Source: Blastococcus aggregatus
Lineage (GTDB): Bacteria; Actinomycetota; Actinomycetes; Mycobacteriales; Geodermatophilaceae
NCBI RefSeq assembly: GCF_900221005.1
Contig: NZ_OBQI01000001.1
Span: forward strand, 186,001-250,000
DNA: 64,000 nt
Reading direction: 5' to 3'
Each line of letters begins with the position of its first letter. The first letter of the stretch is position 1. Positions 45,313-53,812 of the stretch are shown piece by piece. A model generated the notes under the pieces. That model did not search any database. It saw nothing but the letters and a program-made list of their open reading frames with translations, and was not told where the DNA came from. The position numbers and the translations under genes were made by a program.

Positions 45313-46899
45313 GTGACCCACCCCGAACAACCCGCCTCCGCCGCCGGCGTGCAGGCCCCCGCCGAGGAGCCCTACGAGCGCCGCTGGCTGGCCCTGGGCG
45401 TCATCGCCATGACCGTCCTCCTGGTGATCCTCGACGCGACGATCGTCAACATCGCGCTGCCGGCCGTCACCGCCGACCTCGGCATCAGCACGGCGTCCCA
45501 GCAGTGGATCGTCACCGCCTACACGCTCACCTTCGGTGGCTTCCTGCTGCTCGGCGGGCGCATCGCCGACTTCTGGGGCCGCAAGCGCACCTACCTGGTC
45601 GGCGCCGCCGGCTTCGCCGCCGCGTCCGCGCTGGGCGGCTTCGCCCAGAACGAGGCGATGCTGTTCGGTGCCCGCGCCCTGCAGGGCGTCTTCGGCGCCC
45701 TGCTCGCGCCGGCCTCGCTCGCCCTGATCACCGTGCTGTTCACCGAGCCGAAGGAGCGCGCCAAGGCCTTCGGCGTCTACGGCGCCATCGCCGGCGGAGG
45801 GGCGGCGATCGGGCTGCTGCTCGGTGGCGTGCTGACCGAGTACGCCGACTGGCGCTGGTGCTTCTGGGTGAACCTGCCCGTCGCGCTGCTGGCGATCGTG
45901 CTGGCCATCCCGTTCGTGCCGGAGAGCAAGGCACCCGGCGACACCAGCTACGACATCCCCGGCGCGGTGCTGATCACCCTCGGCCTCGCCTCGATCGTCT
46001 ACGGCTTCACCCGCGTCTCCGAGGCCTCGCAGACCAACGCCGCCGAGGCCGCGGAGGCCAACGCCCGTGGGGGCGGCGAGATGGTGACGGCGGCCAGCGG
46101 CTGGTCCGACGGCCCCGCGTGGTCGTTCATCGTCGCCGGGCTGCTGCTCGTCGTCGCGTTCGTCGTGCTGGAGCTGCGCACCCGCAACCCGCTGCTGCCG
46201 ATGCGGATCGTCCTGGACCGCAACCGCGGCGGCGCGTTCCTGACCTCGACGCTGGTCGGTGCCGGGCTGATCGGCGCCTTCTTCTTCCTCAGCCTCTACT
46301 TCCAGCAGGTCCTGGAGTACGAGCCGGTCGTCGCGGGCCTGGCCTCGCTCCCGGTCAGCCTGGGCGTCTTCATCGCGGCGGGCGCCTCCAGCGCCCTGCT
46401 GCCGCGCATCGGCCCCAAGCCGCTGATGGTCGCCGGTGGCCTGCTCGCCGCATCCGGGCTGTTCACGTTGTCGTTCGTCGGCCTGGACACCGGCTTCTGG
46501 ACGCTGCCGTTCCCGGGTCAGGTCCTGCTGGGCCTCGGGCTGGGCTTCACGTTCGTGCCGCTGTCGAACCTGGCGCTGGTCGGCGCCGGCGAGCACGACG
46601 CGGGTGCGGCGAGCGCGATGCTCAACGCCACCCAGCAGGTCGGCGCCTCCATCGGCACCGCCGTGCTGGCGTCGCTGTCCGTGGCGGCGATCAGCTCCTA
46701 CACCGCGGACGCGATCGCCGGGGGTGCGAACCCGCAGGACGCGCGGGTCAGCCTCGCGGCGCAGGTCGAGGGCTACACCACGGCCTTCACGTGGGCCTCG
46801 GTGCTGCTCGTGCTGGGTGCCGCCGTCGCGGCGGTGCTCATCCAGGCGACCAAGGAGGACCTGCCCGCCGAGGGCGACGCCGTCGTCCACGTCGGCTGA
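45313..46899 (+). CDS. DHA2-family MFS multidrug exporter
   Basis: 528 residues, 14 spans. Motifs: LDATIVNIALPAVTADLG (helix 1), GGRIADFWGRKRTYLVG (motif A), ALQGVFGALLAPASLALI, GAIAGGGAAIGLLLGGVLTE (motif C, efflux-type). The long central loop (about 35 residues of Ala/Glu/Asn between helices 7 and 8) is unusual. GTG 45313 after GAGG. No regulator adjacent. Confidence 0.88.
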   Translation: MTHPEQPASAAGVQAPAEEPYERRWLALGVIAMTVLLVILDATIVNIALPAVTADLGISTASQQWIVTAYTLTFGGFLLLGGRIADFWGRKRTYLVGAAGFAAASALGGFAQNEAMLFGARALQGVFGALLAPASLALITVLFTEPKERAKAFGVYGAIAGGGAAIGLLLGGVLTEYADWRWCFWVNLPVALLAIVLAIPFVPESKAPGDTSYDIPGAVLITLGLASIVYGFTRVSEASQTNAAEAAEANARGGGEMVTAASGWSDGPAWSFIVAGLLLVVAFVVLELRTRNPLLPMRIVLDRNRGGAFLTSTLVGAGLIGAFFFLSLYFQQVLEYEPVVAGLASLPVSLGVFIAAGASSALLPRIGPKPLMVAGGLLAASGLFTLSFVGLDTGFWTLPFPGQVLLGLGLGFTFVPLSNLALVGAGEHDAGAASAMLNATQQVGASIGTAVLASLSVAAISSYTADAIAGGANPQDARVSLAAQVEGYTTAFTWASVLLVLGAAVAAVLIQATKEDLPAEGDAVVHVG

Positions 46900-46912
46900 C
46901 GAAGGTCCCCGT

Positions 46913-46958
46913 ACGACAGCGGCGCGCGTCCCCACCCGGGGGCGCGCGCCGCTGTCGT
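46913..46958. terminator. Bidirectional hairpin terminator between MFS and ctaG
   Basis: A perfect 16-bp stem (arm ACGACAGCGGCGCGCG) around a 14-nt loop that itself can pair CCCC/GGGG. It begins 14 bp after the MFS stop and reaches the convergent ctaG stop. Confidence 0.75.
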
Positions 46959-47935
46959 CAGCGGGCCTGGTCCGCCATCGCCCGGAGCCGAGCGTTGTAG
47001 GCGTTCAGCTCGGCGTCGCCGTCCCGGTCCGCCGCCCGGTCGAGCGCGCGGCCGCGCCGCTCGTCGGAACCCATCCAGGAGACCAGGACGACGATCAGCA
47101 CGATCACCGTCGGCAGCTCGCCGAAGGACCAGGCGATCCCGCCGGCCACGGTCTGGTCGCCGATCGGGTCGATGCCCCAGGCGGCCGGCGGGTTGGCGAA
47201 GCTGTCGACGAGCAGCGAGCTGGCGATCATCACCGCGACGCCGAAGAAGGCGTGGAACGGCACCGGGATCACCAGTTCGAGGATGCGGGTCGGATGGCTG
47301 TGCGTGTTCGGCCACGGATCCTGGGCGATGATCGGGCCGAAGAACAGCAGCCCGGTGACGACGAAGTGCGCCAGCATGAACTGGTGCCCGGCCGGGTTGC
47401 TCATCAGCGCGTCGAAGATCGGCGTGAAATAGATGCCGTACAGGCTGGCGATGAACAGCGGCACGGTGAAGCCCGGGGCGGCGAGGAACCGCGTGAACCG
47501 GCTGTGCAGGAAGTTCAGCAGCAGCGCCCGGGGGGCCGCGGCGGCGCCCTGGCCGCGGGGCAGCGTGCGCAGGGCGAGCGTCACGGGTGCGGCGAGCAGC
47601 AGCAGGATCGGCGTGATCATCGCCAGGACCATGTGCTGGACCATGTGCAGGCTGAACAGCACCATGCTGTAGCCGTTCAGCCAGGTCGCCGTCACCGCCA
47701 CGATCGACAGCGTCCCGGCGATCCACGAGGCGGTCCGCCACCACGGCCAGGTCACCCCGGTCCGGCGCAGCCGGACGACGGCGGCGAGGTAGAGCACCAG
47801 CCCGGCGAGGGCCAGGACGGCGAGCACCGACCACGCCTCGAAGTGCGGCAGGAACATCCGGCCCCAGGTGGGCGGCTCGTCCGGCACCCACATGCCCGAG
47901 TGCTGCCCGTGCCCGTGCCCGTCCCCGTGGTCCAC
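46958..47935 (-). CDS. ctaG: Cytochrome c oxidase assembly protein (caa3_CtaG family)
   Basis: 325 residues with seven or eight spans. GTG at 47935 has a perfect GGAGG five bases upstream and yields a His-rich N-terminus (VDHGDGHGHGQHSG) that can bind copper. The FSLHMVQHMVLAMITPILLL helix with two His and AHFVVTGLLFFGPI are CtaG hallmarks. Expected to aid Cu-B insertion into CtaD, encoded 3 kb away. Confidence 0.88.
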   Translation of the reverse strand: MDHGDGHGHGQHSGMWVPDEPPTWGRMFLPHFEAWSVLAVLALAGLVLYLAAVVRLRRTGVTWPWWRTASWIAGTLSIVAVTATWLNGYSMVLFSLHMVQHMVLAMITPILLLLAAPVTLALRTLPRGQGAAAAPRALLLNFLHSRFTRFLAAPGFTVPLFIASLYGIYFTPIFDALMSNPAGHQFMLAHFVVTGLLFFGPIIAQDPWPNTHSHPTRILELVIPVPFHAFFGVAVMIASSLLVDSFANPPAAWGIDPIGDQTVAGGIAWSFGELPTVIVLIVVLVSWMGSDERRGRALDRAADRDGDAELNAYNARLRAMADQAR

Positions 47936-48009
47936 CGAGACCTCCTGCTGCGCCGTCCGACCTGCCGGGCTCCACTGTCCCACCCGGGCGGGAGGCGGCG
48001 GCGGGGCCG

Positions 48010-48927
48010 TCAGTCGTGGACGGGCGCCTCGTGGCCGGCGTGCGACGGCGACTCGAGCTGGAAGGTGCAGTGCTCCATGTCGAAGTGCGCGCCGAGGCAC
48101 TCGCAGAGCGCGTCCAGCACGCGGCCGCCGTGCCCGGCGGCGAGCGCCTCGTCGGTGACGACGACGTGCGCCGACAGCACCGGTGAACCGGAGGTGATCG
48201 TCCAGGCGTGCAGGTCGTGCACGCCCACGACGCCGTCCACCCCGAGGATGTGCTCCCGCACGTGGGCCAGGTCGACGCCGCGGGGTGCGGCCTCGAGCAG
48301 CACGTCCAGCGCCTCGCGCAGCAGGGACCAGGCCCGCGGCAGCACGAGGACGCCGATGGCCAGCGACGCCACGGTGTCGGCGTGCGTCCAGCCGGTGACG
48401 GCGATGACGAGCGCGGCGACGATGACCGCCACCGAGCCGAGCGCGTCGGCCAGCACCTCCAGGTAGGCGCCGCGCAGGTTGAGCGACTCGCCGTGGCCCT
48501 GGTGCAGGACCGCCAGGGACACCAGGTTGACCGCCAGGCCGACGACACCCACGGCCAGCACCAGCCCCGAGGCGATCTCCGGTGGGTCGCCGATGCGGCG
48601 GGCCGCCTCGACCAGCACGTAGGCCGCGACGGCGAGGAGCAGCAGCCCGTTGGCGACGGCGGCGAGGATCTCGGCGCGCTGCCAGCCGAAGGTGCGGCGC
48701 CCCCGGGCCGGCCGCTGGGCCAGGCCGACCGCGGTGAGGGCCAACGCGATCCCGACGGCGTCGGTGGCCATGTGACCGGCGTCGGCCAGCAGGGCCAGCG
48801 AACCGCTCACGACCGCGCCGACGACCTCGGCCACGAGGACGGTGAGCGTCAACCCCAGCACGACGGCCAGCCGGCCCCGTCGGCTCCCGGCCGCGGTGCC
48901 CGCGGTGGAACCGTGGTCGTGCCCCAT
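48010..48927 (-). CDS. Cation diffusion facilitator (CzcD-like)
   Basis: 305 residues, six spans. HD..D metal motifs: LLADAGHMATDAVGIAL and LEVLADALGSVAVI; His-bearing N-terminus GHDHGS; cytoplasmic C-terminal domain with DLHAWTITSGSPVLSAHVVV. Zn/Co/Cd exporter. ATG at 48927 preceded by GGAGGA. Located between ctaG and the M23 gene on the same strand. Confidence 0.9.
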   Translation of the reverse strand: MGHDHGSTAGTAAGSRRGRLAVVLGLTLTVLVAEVVGAVVSGSLALLADAGHMATDAVGIALALTAVGLAQRPARGRRTFGWQRAEILAAVANGLLLLAVAAYVLVEAARRIGDPPEIASGLVLAVGVVGLAVNLVSLAVLHQGHGESLNLRGAYLEVLADALGSVAVIVAALVIAVTGWTHADTVASLAIGVLVLPRAWSLLREALDVLLEAAPRGVDLAHVREHILGVDGVVGVHDLHAWTITSGSPVLSAHVVVTDEALAAGHGGRVLDALCECLGAHFDMEHCTFQLESPSHAGHEAPVHD

Positions 48928-48967
48928 GGGTCCTCCTCCGCGCCGGCCCCGAAGTGTGCCCGACGCG

Positions 48968-49006
48968 CGACGCCCCCGGCCGGGACAGGTCCGGCCGGGG
49001 GCGTCG
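48968..49006. terminator. Hairpin terminator downstream of the M23 peptidase gene
   Basis: Perfect 16-bp stem beginning CGACGCCCCCGGCCGG with a 7-nt loop, 14 bp beyond the M23 stop (minus strand). It insulates the CDF/ctaG genes from the peptidase transcript. Confidence 0.7.
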
Positions 49007-49019
49007 AGGTGCGGATGCG

Positions 49020-50102
49020 TCAGAGCTGGACGCCACGCTCCCGCAGCCACGGGATCGGGTCCACCTTCGTGCCGTCGAGGCCGCCCTTGTGCACCTCGAA
49101 GTGCAGGTGCGGCCCCGTCGACTGCCCACGGTTGCCCAGCAGCGCGATGGTGTCGCCGGCCCGGACGAGCTGGCCGGCCTCGACGAGGATCTCGTCCATG
49201 TGGCCGTAGACGGTCACGTCGCCGTCGTCGTGCTGGATGTAGACGGCCAGGCCGTAGCCGCTGGCCGGTCCCGCCTCCAGCACGACGCCGTCCATCACCG
49301 CGTACTCGGGCGTGCGCATCGGGGCCGCGAGGTCGATCCCGGCGTGCAGCGTGCCCCAGCGGGCACCGAAGCCACTGGTCAGGCGGGCGCCGTTGATCGG
49401 GGCCACCACCTTGGGGCGGGCAGCCTCGGCGGCGGCCGCGAACGCGGCGGCCGCCGACGCCATGGCGTGGACGTCGGCCGCGGCCTGCGCGTCGACGGCG
49501 GCGGTCGTGGCCGCCTCGCGCTGGTTGCGGCTGACCACGAGCTCCTGCAGCAGCCGGGTGGACTCGTCGCCGGCCGACAGCGTGGCGGTGGCCTCGGCGT
49601 CGATGCCGAGCTGCTCCGCGACGCTGACCGAGCCGGTCTCCGCGGTCGCGTCGGCGCGGGCGGAGGGGTCGGTGTCGACCAGGGCGCCCAGGCTCAGCGC
49701 ACCGACCAGCCCGGCGGCCAGGTAGAAGGCGGGACGGCGGCGCACGGTCGGCATCCGGTGCCGGCCACCTCCCGTGCGGCGGACCGCGGCGAGCGCCGCG
49801 GACTCCTCGGGAGCAGCGGGCGCGGTGGTGACGAGCTCACCGGAGCGCGGGAAGGGCGTGGGGCGGGCCGGAGAGGTGGCGGGCGCGGCCGGCTCGACGG
49901 GCCGCGTGCGGCGAGCGGCCTTGGCGACCGCACGCGACGCCCTTCCCCGACGCTGCGCCGGAACCTCCGGAGGAACCGTCTCGTCGACCGTCCCGACCGG
50001 GCGCCGCGAGGTTCCGCGGACCGGAGCGAGGGTCTCGACCGGGGCCGCCGAAGCGGTGTTCCGGGCGTCGTCGACGCGGCGATCGTGGTGGAGCGAAGTC
50101 AT
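49020..50102 (-). CDS. M23-family murein endopeptidase, membrane-anchored
   Basis: 360 residues. About 120 residues of low-complexity Pro/Ala/Arg N-terminus, one TM span at about 125-142 (FYLAAGLVGALSLGALV), a helical linker, then a C-terminal LytM/M23 domain: RLTSGFGARWGTLHAGIDLA (zinc His and Asp) and STGPHLHFEVH (HxH). Cleaves peptide cross-links in peptidoglycan. The late internal anchor puts the N-terminus in the cytoplasm, which could permit regulation. ATG at 50102; the frame is open to 50330. Confidence 0.87.
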   Translation of the reverse strand: MTSLHHDRRVDDARNTASAAPVETLAPVRGTSRRPVGTVDETVPPEVPAQRRGRASRAVAKAARRTRPVEPAAPATSPARPTPFPRSGELVTTAPAAPEESAALAAVRRTGGGRHRMPTVRRRPAFYLAAGLVGALSLGALVDTDPSARADATAETGSVSVAEQLGIDAEATATLSAGDESTRLLQELVVSRNQREAATTAAVDAQAAADVHAMASAAAAFAAAAEAARPKVVAPINGARLTSGFGARWGTLHAGIDLAAPMRTPEYAVMDGVVLEAGPASGYGLAVYIQHDDGDVTVYGHMDEILVEAGQLVRAGDTIALLGNRGQSTGPHLHFEVHKGGLDGTKVDPIPWLRERGVQL

Positions 50103-50390
50103 GCACCTGGAGCTTCCGTAGGGGGCATTGCCGTGCCCCCGGGGAAGAGGAGCGGGGCCCATGTAAACACGACGTGATCGGTTCGTGATCTGCGTCGCGG
50201 GGTATCGACCGTCAGTTCTGTGGTCTCCGCCACTGAAATGCACCGGTGTGATTCGGCGTCGCGTGATTGCTTTGTCACGCTCGGTGAGAGGCGCGCAGGA
50301 CCTGGTTGAAAGTGGCGCGACCTGGCTCACGGAGGGGCAGAAGACCCTCCCGAAGGCTCCATCAGGGCTCTATAGAGGGAGACGAACCGC
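50103..50390. promoter_or_regulatory. Long divergent intergenic region with repeats and hairpins
   Basis: 288 bp between the M23 gene (minus) and the alcohol dehydrogenase (plus). Contents: hairpin GGGGGCA-TTGCCG-TGCCCCC (50121-50140) in the M23 leader; CGTGATC direct repeats at 50173 and 50184 (11-nt period); inverted repeat GCGTGA-N8-TCACGC at 50261-50280. It is poorer in GC than its surroundings. Direct repeats are what MtrA-type regulators use on cell-wall hydrolase genes (inference). An A/T-rich TGTTTACAT on the minus strand may be part of the M23 promoter. Confidence 0.45.
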
Positions 50391-51572
50391 ATGCGCGCAG
50401 TGACCTGGCACGGCCGGGCCGACGTCCGGGTGGACACCGTCCCGGACCCCACCATCCAGGACCCGACGGACGTGATCGTCGAGATCACCTCGAGCGGCAT
50501 CTGCGGCTCGGACCTGCACCTGATCGAGGTCATGGCCCCGTTCATGACGGTCGGCGACATCATGGGTCACGAGCCGATGGGCATCGTCCGCGAGGTCGGC
50601 AAGGAGGTCACCGCCGTCAAGGCGGGTGACCGCGTCGTGGTCCCGTTCAACATCTCGTGCAACACCTGCTGGATGTGCTCCCAGGGCCTCAACTCCCAGT
50701 GCGAGACCACCCAGAACCGGGAGCAGGGCTTCGGTGCCTCGCTCTTCGGCTACACCAAGCTCTACGGGCAGGTGCCCGGCGGGCAGGCCGAGTACATGCG
50801 GGTGCCGTTCGGCAACACGCTGCCGATCAAGGTGCCCGACGCCCCGCTCGACGACCGGTTCGTCTACCTCTCCGACGTCCTCCCGACCGCGTGGCAGGCG
50901 GTGCAGTACGCCGGCATCCCGCAGGGCGGCAGCGTGCTCGTCCTGGGGCTGGGCCCGATCGGCGACATGTGCACCCGGATCGCCAAGCACCTCGGTGCCG
51001 GCCAGGTCATCGCCTCCGACGTCGTGCCCGAGCGACTCGCCCGCGCCCGGCGCAACGGCGTCACCGTCATCGACACCACGACCCAGGCCGACGTCGTCGC
51101 GCGGGTCCGGGACCTGACCGACGGCCGCGGGCCCGACGCCGTGATCGACGCCGTCGGCATGGAGGCGCACGGCTCCCCGCTGGCCACCTTCGCGCAGAAG
51201 GCGACGGCGATCGTCCCGGACGCGATCATGGAGAAGGTCATGCAGGTGGCCGGGATCGACCGGCTGGCCGCGCTGAACACCGCGATCGAGGCGGTCCGCC
51301 GCGGCGGCACCATCTCGCTGTCGGGTGTCTACGGCGGCGCGACCGACCCGCTGCCGCTCATGCGGATGTTCGACAAGCAGATCCAGCTGCGCATGGGCCA
51401 GGCCAACGTGTGGCGCTGGGTCCCCGACATCCTGCCGCTGCTGCTCGACGGCGACCCGCTGGGCGTGGACGAGTTCGCGACCCACCGGGTACCACTCGAG
51501 CAGGCTCCGGAGGCCTACGCGAACTTCCGCGAGAAGAAGGACGGCGCCGTGAAGGTGCTGCTCCAGCCCTGA
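50391..51572 (+). CDS. Zinc-dependent alcohol dehydrogenase (MDR superfamily)
   Basis: 393 residues. Catalytic zinc site: GICGSDLHL (Cys), GHEPMG (His-Glu); structural-zinc-like lobe NISCNTCWMCSQGLNSQC; Rossmann GLGPIGDMCTRIAKH. Belongs to the formaldehyde-dehydrogenase-like/threonine-dehydrogenase-like MDRs common in actinobacteria. Shine-Dalgarno AGGGAG upstream of ATG. A strong terminator follows. Confidence 0.9.
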   Translation: MRAVTWHGRADVRVDTVPDPTIQDPTDVIVEITSSGICGSDLHLIEVMAPFMTVGDIMGHEPMGIVREVGKEVTAVKAGDRVVVPFNISCNTCWMCSQGLNSQCETTQNREQGFGASLFGYTKLYGQVPGGQAEYMRVPFGNTLPIKVPDAPLDDRFVYLSDVLPTAWQAVQYAGIPQGGSVLVLGLGPIGDMCTRIAKHLGAGQVIASDVVPERLARARRNGVTVIDTTTQADVVARVRDLTDGRGPDAVIDAVGMEAHGSPLATFAQKATAIVPDAIMEKVMQVAGIDRLAALNTAIEAVRRGGTISLSGVYGGATDPLPLMRMFDKQIQLRMGQANVWRWVPDILPLLLDGDPLGVDEFATHRVPLEQAPEAYANFREKKDGAVKVLLQP

Positions 51573-51577
51573 CCCGG

Positions 51578-51615
51578 CACACCGGGGGGCGGGCGCCGAC
51601 CCGCCCCCCGGTGTG
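51578..51615. terminator. Very stable hairpin after the alcohol dehydrogenase
   Basis: Perfect 16-bp stem (CACACCGGGGGGCGGG) and 6-nt loop starting 5 bp after the stop. The right arm runs into a GTG at 51613-51615, which therefore is unlikely to be the start of the next gene. Confidence 0.75.
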
Positions 51616-51639
51616 AGCAGCTCCACCGCCGATCCGGGC

Positions 51640-52875
51640 ATGGCCGACGGCGGTGCGTCGCTGTACCCCCTCGTGCCCCGCGCCCTGCTCGCCCTCGCCA
51701 TCGGCGCCTTCGGCATCGGCACCACCGAGTTCGTCGTCATGGGCATGCTGCCCGAGATCGCCGACGGCCTCGACGTCTCGGTCTCCGCCGTCGGCCTGCT
51801 CATCTCCGCCTACGCGATCGGCGTGGTCGTCGGCGCGCCCACGCTCACGGCAGTGGGCCTGCGCTTCACTCCCCGCCAGACGCTCGTCGCGCTGATGGTC
51901 GTCTTCGTGGTCGGGAATCTGCTCGCGGCGCTGGCCCCGACCTACGGCACGCTCGCCGCGGCGCGCGTGCTCACCGCGCTCGCCCACGGTTCCTTCTTCG
52001 GCGTCGGCGCGATCGCGGCCCGCCGCCTGGTCGTGCCGCAGCGCGCGACGCAGGCCATCTCGCTCATGGTCACCGGACTCACCCTGGCCAACGTCGTCGG
52101 CGTCCCCGCCGGCACGTGGGTCACCCAGCAGACCAGCTGGCGGCTCGTGCTGGCCGGGATCGCCGGCATCGGCGTGCTCACGATCGCCGGGCTGCTCGCC
52201 TGGCTGCCCGCCGACGGCGGCGAACCGGCCGACCTGCGCACGGAGCTCTCCGCCTTCCGCAGCCGGCAGGTCTGGCTGGTCCTGGCCCTGACCATGGTCG
52301 GGTTCGCGGCCACCTTCGCCGTCTACAGCTACGTGACGCCGATCCTCACCGACCTCGCCGGCCTCTCCTCGGGCAACGTCACGCCGGTGCTCGCGCTCTT
52401 CGGCGTCGGGACCACCATCGGCACGCTGCTCGGCGGCCGGCTGGGCGGCCGCTTCGGCTTCGGATTCGTCGCCGTCGGGATGGTCGGCGTGGCCGTCGTG
52501 CTCGCGGTGTTCGCCTTCTCGGCCCGCAGCGCGGTCGCCGCCGTCGTCCTGCTGGTGCTGTTCGGCACGCTCGGCTTCGCGATGGGGCCGATCGTGCTCA
52601 ACGGCGTCATCGAGGCCGCCGACGTCCCCGGCGGCAGCCTCGTCTCGGCCGCCAACCAGGCCGCCTTCAACGTCGCGAACGCCCTCGGGGCGGCGCTGGG
52701 CGCGCTGGTCATCTCCCAGGGGTACGGCCTCACCGCCCCCATGTGGGTGGGCGCGGCACTGGCCGTCGGCGGCGCCGGCATCGCGCTGTGGGTCCGGCAC
52801 GGCGACCGCCGGTCGGCGGCCGCGCCGCTGCCCGCGGACATCCCCGCCGTGCCGGAGCCCGCCGGCGTGCGCTGA
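51640..52875 (+). CDS. MFS transporter, DHA1 family (AraJ/Cml-like)
   Basis: 411 residues, 12 spans. IGTTEFVVMGMLPEIADGL in helix 1 marks the AraJ/YdhP/chloramphenicol-efflux group; SAVGLLISAYAIGVVVGAP follows. ATG at 51640 chosen because the GTG at 51613 is in the terminator stem; no good Shine-Dalgarno for either. Efflux of small hydrophobic compounds is likely. Confidence 0.85.
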   Translation: MADGGASLYPLVPRALLALAIGAFGIGTTEFVVMGMLPEIADGLDVSVSAVGLLISAYAIGVVVGAPTLTAVGLRFTPRQTLVALMVVFVVGNLLAALAPTYGTLAAARVLTALAHGSFFGVGAIAARRLVVPQRATQAISLMVTGLTLANVVGVPAGTWVTQQTSWRLVLAGIAGIGVLTIAGLLAWLPADGGEPADLRTELSAFRSRQVWLVLALTMVGFAATFAVYSYVTPILTDLAGLSSGNVTPVLALFGVGTTIGTLLGGRLGGRFGFGFVAVGMVGVAVVLAVFAFSARSAVAAVVLLVLFGTLGFAMGPIVLNGVIEAADVPGGSLVSAANQAAFNVANALGAALGALVISQGYGLTAPMWVGAALAVGGAGIALWVRHGDRRSAAAPLPADIPAVPEPAGVR

Positions 52876-52914
52876 GCCGCGCATGACCGGCCGCGTCCGG
52901 GTACGGAGGCGGCC

Positions 52915-53808
52915 ATGACGATCGGCACCGCAGAACCGTCCGGCACCTACCTCCTCGGCGGCCGGCCCGTCTTCCGCCTGGGCTACGGCGCGATGCAGCT
53001 CGCCGGTCCGCACGTGATGGGCCCGCCGGCCGACCGCGGCGAGGCGGTCGCCGTGCTCCGACGGGCGGTCGAGCTGGGCGTGAACCACATCGACACCAGC
53101 GACTACTACGGCCCCCACGTGGTCAACGAGCTCATCCGGGACGCGCTGCACCCCTATCCAGAGGAGCTGGTCATCGTGACCAAGGTGGGCGCGCGGCGGA
53201 CGCCGGAGGGCGACTGGCCCGAGGCGCTGGGCGCCGACGAGCTGCGCTCGGCGGTCGAGGACAACCTGCGCAACCTCGGCGTCGACGCGCTCGACGTCGT
53301 CAACCTGCGGATGCCCGGCTTCGCGGCACCCGAGGAGCGCTCGCTCGCCGAGCCGTTCGAGGCGCTGGCCCAGCTGCAGCAGGAGGGGCTGATCACGCAC
53401 CTCGGCGTCAGCAACGTGACGACGCAGATGCTGGCCGAGGCCCAGTCGATCGCCCCGGTCGTCTGCGTGCAGAACCACTACAACCTCGTGCACCGAGACG
53501 ACGACCCGATGATCGACGCCCTCGCCCGGGAGGACATCGCCTACGTGCCGTTCTTCCCGCTCGGCGGGTTCACCCCGCTGCAGTCGGCCGCGCTGGAGAC
53601 GGTCGCCCGGCGGCTGGAGACGACGCCGATGCAGGTGGCGCTGACCTGGCTGCTGGCCCGCTCCCCCAACCTGCTGCTCATCCCGGGCACCTCGTCGGTC
53701 GCGCACCTGGAGGAGAACATGGTCGCCTCAGCCCGCGAGCTCGGCCCCCTGGAACTGCAGGAGCTCGACCGCATCGGCGGCACCGGCGAGCCGGACGTCG
53801 ACCTGTAG
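52915..53808 (+). CDS. Aldo/keto reductase-like protein lacking catalytic His
   Basis: 297 residues, TIM barrel. Asp and Tyr in HIDTSDYYGP and Lys in IVTKVGA are kept, but the His of the tetrad is replaced: DVVNLRMPG here versus LIQLHRID in the paralogue at 22249. C-terminal cofactor site IPGTSSVAHLEENM retained. Still likely an oxidoreductase, perhaps with changed substrate range. It converges on the lactone oxidase with 4 bp between. Confidence 0.85.
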   Translation: MTIGTAEPSGTYLLGGRPVFRLGYGAMQLAGPHVMGPPADRGEAVAVLRRAVELGVNHIDTSDYYGPHVVNELIRDALHPYPEELVIVTKVGARRTPEGDWPEALGADELRSAVEDNLRNLGVDALDVVNLRMPGFAAPEERSLAEPFEALAQLQQEGLITHLGVSNVTTQMLAEAQSIAPVVCVQNHYNLVHRDDDPMIDALAREDIAYVPFFPLGGFTPLQSAALETVARRLETTPMQVALTWLLARSPNLLLIPGTSSVAHLEENMVASARELGPLELQELDRIGGTGEPDVDL

Positions 53809-53812
53809 CGCG

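Noticed and set aside
45235-46935. Minus-strand open frame through the DHA2 exporter
   Set aside because: Composition (Gln/Arg/Gly/His-rich) is that of antisense GC-rich DNA; the plus-strand 14-span transporter is clear.
50103-50330. N-terminal extension of the M23 protein to 50330
   Set aside because: The extra 76 codons show no domain or signal and cover the hairpin and repeats; ATG 50102 is preferred.
50103-50390. c-di-AMP (ydaO/yuaA) riboswitch before the M23 gene
   Set aside because: Expected by context, but I cannot find the conserved GGGGAACC-like core in the leader.
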